Shown piece after piece: positions 57,862-64,000 of a DNA stretch of 64,000 nucleotides. Under the pieces are notes generated by a model, which searched no databases, was not told the DNA's origin, and saw nothing but the letters and a program-made list of their open reading frames with translations. The stretch is from Desulfuromonas sp. DDH964 (lineage in GTDB: Bacteria > Desulfobacterota > Desulfuromonadia > Desulfuromonadales > DDH964). Location: positions 1 through 64,000 of the forward strand of contig NZ_CP015080.1 of NCBI RefSeq assembly GCF_001611275.1. Reading direction: 5' to 3'. A program made the position numbers and the translations under genes. Every line of letters begins with the position of its first letter. The first letter of the stretch is position 1.

Positions 57862-58323
57862 ATGGAGATTCGCAACCCCAACTATCGCGCAGCAACCGCC
57901 GCCATCTTCGGCGCCGCCCCCTTTATCGGCGAGCTCGGCATCGAAGCGGTGACCATCGCTCCCGGCCGCGTCGAAACGCGCCTGGCGGTGACGGCGCGCC
58001 ACCAGCAGCAGGACGGGTTTATCCACGCCGGGGTCCAGGCGACCCTCGCCGACCATACCGCCGGCGCCGCGGCCTTTACCGTGATCGGCGCCGACCAGCT
58101 GGTTTTGACCAGCACCTTCACGATCAACCTCCTCGCCGCCGCGCGGGGCGAGGAGTTGTGGGCCCGGGCCGAGGTGATCAAGGCCGGGCGCCGCCTGGTA
58201 GTGGCCGAGGCGAGCGTCTATGTACGGCAGGCCGCGGCCGAACAGCTGGTGGCCCGGGCGCTGGTGACCCTCGCCGTGCTGCCGCGGCCGACGAAAAATA
58301 GCGAGGACCACCCGCAAGGGTAG
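57862..58323 (+). CDS. PaaI-type hotdog-fold thioesterase
   Basis: A 153-residue hotdog protein with QDGFIHAGVQATLADHTAG (the conserved HGGV-like segment and catalytic Asp region) and a beta strand LVLTSTFTINLLAAARGEE. It likely hydrolyses accumulated acyl-CoA to free CoA. GGAGG precedes ATG 57862. Confidence 0.85.
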   Translation: MEIRNPNYRAATAAIFGAAPFIGELGIEAVTIAPGRVETRLAVTARHQQQDGFIHAGVQATLADHTAGAAAFTVIGADQLVLTSTFTINLLAAARGEELWARAEVIKAGRRLVVAEASVYVRQAAAEQLVARALVTLAVLPRPTKNSEDHPQG

Positions 58324-58338
58324 GGGACGGCGAATACC

Positions 58339-59949
58339 ATGACCCTTCTCAAGAGTTCGATCAACAGCCAGAGTGAGGAATTCCGCGCCAATGCCGAGGC
58401 GCTGCGGCGCCAGGTCGCCGACCTCGAGGAGCAGGTCGCGCGGATCAAGCGTGGTGGCGGCGAGCAGTCCTGCGCCAAGCATGTCGGTCGCGGCAAGCTG
58501 CTGCCGCGGGAGCGCATCCGCCACCTCCTCGATGTCGGCTCCCCCTTCCTCGAACTCTCCCAGTTCGCCGCCTTCAACATGTACGGCGGTTCGATCCCGG
58601 CCGCCGGGCTGATCACCGGCATCGGCCGGGTGGCGGGGGAGGAGTGCATGATCGTGGCCAACGACGCTACGGTCAAGGGGGGGACCTACTTTCCGATCAC
58701 CGTCAAGAAGCACCTGCGCGCCCAGGAGATCGCCGCGGAGAATCATCTCCCCTGCATCTACCTGGTCGACTCGGGGGGTGCCAACCTCCCGGAGCAGGAC
58801 CAGGTCTTCCCCGACCGCGAGCACTTCGGCCGCATCTTCTACAACCAGGCGACCCTCTCGGCCCGCAACATCCCGCAGATCGCCGTGGTGATGGGGTCCT
58901 GCACCGCCGGCGGCGCCTACGTCCCGGCGATGGCCGACGAGAGCGTCATCGTCAAGGGGAACGGCACCATCTTCCTCGGCGGCCCGCCGCTGGTCAAGGC
59001 GGCGACCGGCGAGGTGGTGACGGCCGAGGAGCTCGGCGGCGCCGAGGTCCACTGCCGCACCTCGGGGGTGACCGACCACTACGCCGAGAACGACGAGCAC
59101 GCCCTCGCCATCACCCGGCGCATCGTCGGCCACCTCAACCGTCGCAAGCCGCCGCTCGGCCTGAAGCTGCGCCCGGTGCAGGAACCCCTCTACGACCCGG
59201 CGGAGATCGACGGCATCATCCCCGCCGACGTGCGCAAGCCCTACGACGTGCGCGAGGTGATCGCCCGGCTGGTCGACGGCAGCGAGTTCGACGAGTTCAA
59301 GCAGCTCTTCGGCGCCACCCTGGTCTGCGGTTTCGCCCACATCTTCGGCTACCCGGTGGGGATCGTCGCCAACAACGGCATCCTCTTTTCCGAGTCGGCC
59401 CTTAAAGGGGCGCACTTCATCGAGCTCTGCAGCCAGCGCGGCATCCCGCTGATCTTTTTGCAGAACATCACCGGCTTCATGGTCGGCAGCAAGTACGAGG
59501 CGGGCGGCATCGCCAAGGATGGCGCCAAGATGGTCACCGCCGTCGCCTGCGCCGCCGTCCCCAAGTTCACCGTCCTGATCGGCGGCAGTTTCGGCGCCGG
59601 CAACTACGGCATGTGCGGTCGCGCCTACGGTCCGCGCCTCCTCTTCATGTGGCCCAACGCGCGCATCTCGGTGATGGGGGGCGAACAGGCGGCGAGCGTC
59701 CTCGCCCAGGTCAAGCGTGACGCCCTCGAGGCGGCCGGCGGCAGCTGGAGCCGGGACGAGGAGGAAGCCTTCAAGGCGCCGATCCGTGAACAGTACGAGA
59801 CCCAGGGGCACCCCTACTACGCCAGCGCCAGACTCTGGGACGACGGCATCATCAAGCCGGCCGACACCCGCATGGTCCTCGGCCTCGGGCTGTCGGCGGC
59901 GCTCAACGCGCCGATCGCCAAAACCGACTTCGGCATTTTCAGGATGTGA
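58339..59949 (+). CDS. mccB: Methylcrotonyl-CoA carboxylase carboxyltransferase subunit
   Basis: It transfers CO2 from biotin to 3-methylcrotonyl-CoA. The 536-residue protein has the two crotonase-like carboxyltransferase halves: [20 protein letters not shown] and [18 protein letters not shown] in the first, and [36 protein letters not shown] and [15 protein letters not shown] in the second. It works with the biotin subunit at 60749. Confidence 0.94.
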   Translation: MTLLKSSINSQSEEFRANAEALRRQVADLEEQVARIKRGGGEQSCAKHVGRGKLLPRERIRHLLDVGSPFLELSQFAAFNMYGGSIPAAGLITGIGRVAGEECMIVANDATVKGGTYFPITVKKHLRAQEIAAENHLPCIYLVDSGGANLPEQDQVFPDREHFGRIFYNQATLSARNIPQIAVVMGSCTAGGAYVPAMADESVIVKGNGTIFLGGPPLVKAATGEVVTAEELGGAEVHCRTSGVTDHYAENDEHALAITRRIVGHLNRRKPPLGLKLRPVQEPLYDPAEIDGIIPADVRKPYDVREVIARLVDGSEFDEFKQLFGATLVCGFAHIFGYPVGIVANNGILFSESALKGAHFIELCSQRGIPLIFLQNITGFMVGSKYEAGGIAKDGAKMVTAVACAAVPKFTVLIGGSFGAGNYGMCGRAYGPRLLFMWPNARISVMGGEQAASVLAQVKRDALEAAGGSWSRDEEEAFKAPIREQYETQGHPYYASARLWDDGIIKPADTRMVLGLGLSAALNAPIAKTDFGIFRM

Positions 59950-59952
59950 GCC

Positions 59953-60744
59953 ATGAGCAATGCAGCCCTATTGAGTGAAACCGACGAGTACGGCCGGGCC
60001 ACCATCACCCTCAACCGGCCCGACCTGCACAACGCTTTCGACGACACCCTGATCAGTTCGCTGACCTCGGAGCTGCGTCGCCTCGACCGCGACGACAACG
60101 TGCGGGTGGTGCTGCTGGCGGCGCGCGGCAAGAGCTTTTCCTCCGGCGCCGATCTCAACTGGATGCGGCGCATGGCCGATTACTCCTTCGAGGAGAATCT
60201 CGCCGATGCCATGGACCTGGCGGAGCTGATGAAGACCCTCGCCAACCTCGCCAAGCCGACCATCGCCCTGGTACAGGGGGCGGCGATCGGCGGCGGCGTC
60301 GGCCTGGTCGCCTGCTGCGACATCGCCCTGGCGACCACCGAGGTCACCTTCTGCCTTTCCGAGGTGAAGCTCGGCCTGATCCCGGCGGTCATCTCCCCCT
60401 ACGTCGCCGCCGCCATCGGGCCGCGGGCCACCCGGCGCTACTTCATCACCGCCGAGCGCTTCGATGCCGCCGAGGCGCATCGTCTCGGCCTCGTTCACGA
60501 GCTGGTCCCCCCCGGGGAGCTCGAAGCCCGGGCGGACAGCCTCAGCCGGCTGCTGCTGCGCAACAGCCCCCGGGCGATGGCCTCGGTCAAGGAGCTGGTT
60601 GCCGAAGTGTCGCTCAGCTTTCTCGACGATGACCTGATCGCCGACACCGCCGAGCGGATCGCCGAAGCGCGGGCTTCGGACGAGGGGCGCGAAGGGCTCT
60701 CGGCCTATCTCGAAAAACGCCCACCCAACTGGATCCGGGGATGA
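59953..60744 (+). CDS. liuC: Methylglutaconyl-CoA hydratase (enoyl-CoA hydratase family)
   Basis: It hydrates 3-methylglutaconyl-CoA to HMG-CoA. The 263-residue crotonase has FSSGADLNWMRRMADYS and CLSEVKLGLIPAVISPYV, the latter a signature of LiuC/AUH-type enzymes. It lies 3 bp after mccB and 4 bp before mccA, an arrangement typical of leucine operons. Confidence 0.92.
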   Translation: MSNAALLSETDEYGRATITLNRPDLHNAFDDTLISSLTSELRRLDRDDNVRVVLLAARGKSFSSGADLNWMRRMADYSFEENLADAMDLAELMKTLANLAKPTIALVQGAAIGGGVGLVACCDIALATTEVTFCLSEVKLGLIPAVISPYVAAAIGPRATRRYFITAERFDAAEAHRLGLVHELVPPGELEARADSLSRLLLRNSPRAMASVKELVAEVSLSFLDDDLIADTAERIAEARASDEGREGLSAYLEKRPPNWIRG

Positions 60745-60748
60745 TGCG

Positions 60749-62755
60749 ATGATCGCCAAGCTGCTGATAGCCAACCGCGGCGAGATTGCCTGCCGCATCA
60801 TCCGTACCGCCCGCCGGCTCGGCATTGCCACGGTGGCGGTCTATTCCGACGCCGACCGCTGTGCGCGCCATGTCGAACTCGCCGACGAAGCCCAGCACCT
60901 CGGGCCGGCGCCGGCGCGGGAGAGCTACCTCGCCGGCGACCGTATCCTCGCCGCGGCCCGCGCCAGTGGCGCCGACGCCATCCATCCCGGCTACGGCTTT
61001 CTGGCCGAGAACGCCCCCTTTGCCGCCGCCTGCGGCGAGGCCGGACTGATCTTCGTCGGCCCGCCGGTAGCGGCGATCGAGGCGATGGGGTCCAAAAGCG
61101 CCGCCAAGCAGATCATGAGCGCGGCCGGCATCCCCCTCGTCCCCGGCTACCACGAGAGCGACCAGTCGGACGAGCGCCTGCGCCGCGCCGCCGACGCCAT
61201 CGGTTACCCGCTGCTGATCAAGGCGAGCGCCGGTGGCGGCGGCAAGGGGATGCGGGTGGTGAACCACGGCGACGACTTTGCCGACGCCCTCGCCGGCGCG
61301 CGGCGCGAGGCGGCCGCCGCCTTCGGCGACGACCGGGTGCTGCTCGAACGCTACCTGCAGCGTCCCCGCCACGTCGAGGTCCAGGTCTTCGGCGACAGCC
61401 AGGGGAACCTGCTCCATCTCTTCGAGCGCGACTGCTCGATCCAGCGCCGGCACCAGAAGGTGATCGAGGAGGCGCCCGCCCCCGGCCTCGCCCCCGACCT
61501 GCGCGCGGCGATGGGCGCCACCGCGGTGGCGGCGGCGCGGGCGATCGCTTATGTCAGCGCCGGCACCGTCGAGTTCCTCCTCGATCACGACGGCTCCTTC
61601 TATTTCATGGAGATGAACACCCGTCTCCAGGTCGAGCACCCGGTCACCGAGATGATTACCGGCCAGGACCTGGTCGAATGGCAGTTGCGGGTCGCGGCCG
61701 GAGCAGCGCTCCCCGCCTCCCAGCAGGAGCTGACGATCAGCGGCCATGCCATCGAGGCGCGGATCTATGCCGAGGACCCGGCGCGCAACTTCCTCCCCGC
61801 CACCGGCCGCATTCGTCATCTGCGCCAGCCGCCGGAATCGCCCCATGTGCGGATCGACAGCGGGGTGCGCGAGGGGGACGAGGTCAGCATCCACTACGAC
61901 CCGATGCTCGCCAAGCTGATCGTCTGGGACCGGGACCGGCCACGGGCGGTGCGGCGCCTGCAGCAGGCCCTCGGCGCTTTCCAGGTTGCCGGGGTGAGCT
62001 CCAACCTCGGCTTTCTCGCCACCCTCTGCGCCCACCCGGCCTTTGCCGCCGCCGATCTCGATACCGCCTTTATCGAGCGCCACGCCACCGAGCTCTTCCC
62101 CGAGCCCGGGCCGGTCAGCGAACGGATGCTGGCCCTCGCCACCCTGGCGCTGCTGCTGCGGCGTAACGCCGAGGCGGCAACGGCTGCCGCCGCCAGCTCG
62201 GATCCCTGGTCCCCCTGGCATCGTACCGATGGCTGGCGCCTCAACTCCGATAACCACCACGAGTTCGGTTTCAGCGACGGCGGCGAGCGCCTCGCCGTCA
62301 CCGTCCATTATCGCGGCGACTCTTACCTCTTCGACCTGCCGGGCGGGCAGCTCAGCGCCAGTGGCGCCATCGACAGCTCCGGGGAGCTCTGTGCCGAACT
62401 GGGGGGAGAGCGTTGCCGGGTGACGGTGGTGCAGCACGGTCGCGAGCTGACCATCCTCAGCGGCGGCCGCAGCCACCTGCTCCTCCTCGACGATCCGGGG
62501 CTCCAGGTTGCGGCCGAGACGGGGGGCGGACGGCTCACCGCGCCGATGCCGGGGAAGGTCGTGGCGCTCCTGGTCAAGACGGGCGACCGCGTCGAGCGGG
62601 GCGCCAGGCTGGCGATCCTCGAGGCGATGAAGATGGAGCACACCATCACCGCCCCCGCCGCCGGGGTGGTGGCGAGCCTCCCCTTTGCTGTCGGGGCCAT
62701 CGTCAGCGAAGGGGTCGAACTGCTCAGTATTGTGCCGGACGCGGAGGAGGGATGA
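60749..62755 (+). CDS. mccA: Methylcrotonyl-CoA carboxylase biotin-carboxylase subunit
   Basis: It carboxylates its own biotin with ATP and bicarbonate. The 668-residue protein has the biotin carboxylase core (IANRGEIACRIIRTARRLG at the start, ASAGGGGKGMRVV for ATP, FYFMEMNTRLQVEHPVTE) and a C-terminal biotinyl domain with EAMKMEHTI. It overlaps the HMG-CoA lyase gene by four bases (ATGA). Confidence 0.94.
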   Translation: MIAKLLIANRGEIACRIIRTARRLGIATVAVYSDADRCARHVELADEAQHLGPAPARESYLAGDRILAAARASGADAIHPGYGFLAENAPFAAACGEAGLIFVGPPVAAIEAMGSKSAAKQIMSAAGIPLVPGYHESDQSDERLRRAADAIGYPLLIKASAGGGGKGMRVVNHGDDFADALAGARREAAAAFGDDRVLLERYLQRPRHVEVQVFGDSQGNLLHLFERDCSIQRRHQKVIEEAPAPGLAPDLRAAMGATAVAAARAIAYVSAGTVEFLLDHDGSFYFMEMNTRLQVEHPVTEMITGQDLVEWQLRVAAGAALPASQQELTISGHAIEARIYAEDPARNFLPATGRIRHLRQPPESPHVRIDSGVREGDEVSIHYDPMLAKLIVWDRDRPRAVRRLQQALGAFQVAGVSSNLGFLATLCAHPAFAAADLDTAFIERHATELFPEPGPVSERMLALATLALLLRRNAEAATAAAASSDPWSPWHRTDGWRLNSDNHHEFGFSDGGERLAVTVHYRGDSYLFDLPGGQLSASGAIDSSGELCAELGGERCRVTVVQHGRELTILSGGRSHLLLLDDPGLQVAAETGGGRLTAPMPGKVVALLVKTGDRVERGARLAILEAMKMEHTITAPAAGVVASLPFAVGAIVSEGVELLSIVPDAEEG

Positions 62756-63660
62756 AGCTGCCGCGCCAGGTCAGGCTGGTCGAGGTCGGCCCCCGTGACG
62801 GCCTGCAGAACGAAGCGGGCGCGGTCCCGACGGCGACCAAGATTGCCTTCATCGACCGGCTCAGCGCCACCGGCCTGAAGGCGATCGAGGCGACCAGTTT
62901 CGTCGCGCCGCAGGCGGTGCCGCAGCTGGCCGACGCCGCCGCGGTGCTGGCCGGTATCGAGCGCCGGCCGGGGGTGGTGTACAGCGCGCTGGTCCCCAAC
63001 CGGCAGGGACTGGAGCGGGCCCTGGCCGCCGGGGTCGAGGAGATCGCGCTTTTTGCCGCCGCCTCCGAGACCTTCTCACAGCAGAACATCCACTGCTCCA
63101 TCGCCACCAGCCTGGAGCGCTTCGCCGAGGTCGCCGCCATCGCCCGGCCGCGGGGAATCCGGTTGCGCGGCTATATCTCCTGTGTCGCCGGCTGTCCCTA
63201 CGAGGGAGCCGTACCTCCGCAGCGGGTGGCGGAACTCGCCGGTCGCCTGGCGGCCCTTGGCTGCGCCGAGGTCTCCCTCGGCGACACCATCGGCGTCGGC
63301 ACCCCGGGCCAGATCCAGGCCCTGGTGAAAGAGGTGGCACAACAGGTGCCGGTGACGCGGCTGGCGGTCCATTGCCACGACACCTACGGCCAGGCGCTGG
63401 CCAACATCCTGGCCGCCCTTGAGGTCGGGGTCGCCGTCTTCGACAGCTCGGTCGCCGGTCTCGGCGGCTGTCCCTATGCGCCGGGAGCCTCGGGAAATGT
63501 GGCGAGCGAGGATCTCCTCTATCTCCTCAACGGGCTCGGCATCGAGAGCGGTGTCGATCTCGACGGGCTGATCGATGCCGGCTGTTTCATCAGCGCTGCC
63601 CTCGGCCGGCCGACCGGGTCAAAAGTGGCGCTGGCGCGCCGCGGGTGCGGCGCCGGCTGA
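62752..63660 (+). CDS. Hydroxymethylglutaryl-CoA lyase
   Basis: It splits HMG-CoA to acetoacetate and acetyl-CoA, ending leucine breakdown. The 302-residue TIM-barrel protein shows EVGPRDGLQNE, VSLGDTIGVGTPGQ, HCHDTYGQALANI (metal ligands) and the catalytic cysteine in GLGGCPYAPGASGN. GGAGGAGG precedes ATG 62752. Confidence 0.95.
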   Translation: MKLPRQVRLVEVGPRDGLQNEAGAVPTATKIAFIDRLSATGLKAIEATSFVAPQAVPQLADAAAVLAGIERRPGVVYSALVPNRQGLERALAAGVEEIALFAAASETFSQQNIHCSIATSLERFAEVAAIARPRGIRLRGYISCVAGCPYEGAVPPQRVAELAGRLAALGCAEVSLGDTIGVGTPGQIQALVKEVAQQVPVTRLAVHCHDTYGQALANILAALEVGVAVFDSSVAGLGGCPYAPGASGNVASEDLLYLLNGLGIESGVDLDGLIDAGCFISAALGRPTGSKVALARRGCGAG

Positions 63661-63751
63661 GGCGGGAATCGACCCAAGAAGAGCAACGAAGACCGGCGCC
63701 CCGGCGTCGGACCATGAGCCCATGGATGCAGGCAGGGCAGGGAGAAGCGCG

Positions 63752-64000
63752 ATGAAACTGAAAGAGATTCTGGTTTACCTCGACCCGACCCCGGCGAGTA
63801 ACGACCGGGTGGCGGCGGCCCTGCTCCTGGCCCGCAAGCATGACGCCCGGCTGCGTGGCCTCTACGTCTACGAAGGGCCGGGGCAGCAGGACCCGGCCGC
63901 CGAGTTGGGCCGGGTACGCGAAGCCTTCGAGCGCCAGGTCGCGGCGGCCGGGGTCGCCAGCGGCTGGGTGGCGGTCGATCTCGGCTTCACCAAGATCAGC
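63752..64000 (+). CDS. Universal stress protein family (partial, cut by window end)
   Basis: Only the first 83 residues are visible. MKLKEILVYLDPTPASNDRV and ALLLARKHDARLRGLYVYE match the first strand and helix of UspA-type domains, which bind ATP or act as stress-linked regulators. GGGAGAA precedes ATG 63752. It follows HMG-CoA lyase by 91 bp; no terminator or promoter is obvious between them. Confidence 0.7.
   Translation, partial: MKLKEILVYLDPTPASNDRVAAALLLARKHDARLRGLYVYEGPGQQDPAAELGRVREAFERQVAAAGVASGWVAVDLGFTKIS

Overview
The window reads as a chromosomal segment from a GC-rich, Gram-negative bacterium of the Desulfuromonadales type (Geobacter/Desulfuromonas relatives). The reasons are the dnaA-dnaN-recF-gyrB-gyrA origin block, a Tol-Pal envelope operon, a small multi-CxxCH lipoprotein, FolE2, many sigma-54 promoters, and a very large acyl-CoA catabolic region. 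This is inferred from gene content and protein flavour; no rRNA or tRNA is present to anchor it.

Layout. 1-9 kb: replication-origin block, with DnaA boxes on both sides of dnaA and an AT-rich stretch before dnaN. 9-19.7 kb: housekeeping genes (TPR protein, gpsA, cyclophilin, EEP-fold protein, nth, PBP1A, diheme lipoprotein, pyk, queC, folE2, a TIGR04282-type glycosyltransferase). 19.8-24.7 kb: tolQ-tolR-tolA-tolB-pal-cpoB with recognisable promoters and terminators. 24.7-28.0 kb: a cation/proton antiporter with CBS domains, split by an IS110-family (IS1111-type) element. The insertion junction can be read to the base, and removing the element restores the reading frame. 28-31.2 kb: a glycine-zipper lipoprotein, two zinc-ribbon proteins, a DMT exporter and a nitroreductase. 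31.2-64 kb: an acyl-CoA and branched-chain degradation region. It holds fused mutase IcmF, a sigma-54 enhancer-binding regulator, a LivFGHM-type ABC transporter with an embedded acyl-CoA ligase, a PaaK-like protein, a CaiB-like protein, crotonases, EtfBA, thiolase, 3-hydroxyacyl-CoA dehydrogenase and two acyl-CoA dehydrogenases. It ends with a complete leucine/isovalerate operon (isovaleryl-CoA dehydrogenase, methylcrotonyl-CoA carboxylase, methylglutaconyl-CoA hydratase, HMG-CoA lyase) and the start of a universal stress protein.

The most interesting pattern is regulatory. The enhancer-binding protein at 34970-36718 sits between two near-identical 22-bp dyads (18/22 identity), at 34636-34657 and 36764-36785. 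Each dyad lies 102-109 bp upstream of an excellent sigma-54 -24/-12 promoter, one firing left into icmF and one firing right into the transporter-ligase operon. Two further sigma-54 promoters, with half-sites of the same dyad, precede etfBA and the isovaleryl-CoA operon. I infer a local sigma-54 regulon that couples uptake, activation, rearrangement and oxidation of branched or short acyl compounds. At the rightward promoter an intrinsic terminator straddles the expected start site, so it should stop read-through from the regulator gene but not transcripts started at the promoter.

The second interesting item is the IS1111-type element. It has subterminal inverted repeats, about 420 nt of structured non-coding DNA after the transposase (a candidate bridge/seek RNA), and a hairpin that hides the transposase ribosome-binding site. 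Palindromic intergenic repeats of two families recur in the 47-55 kb region.
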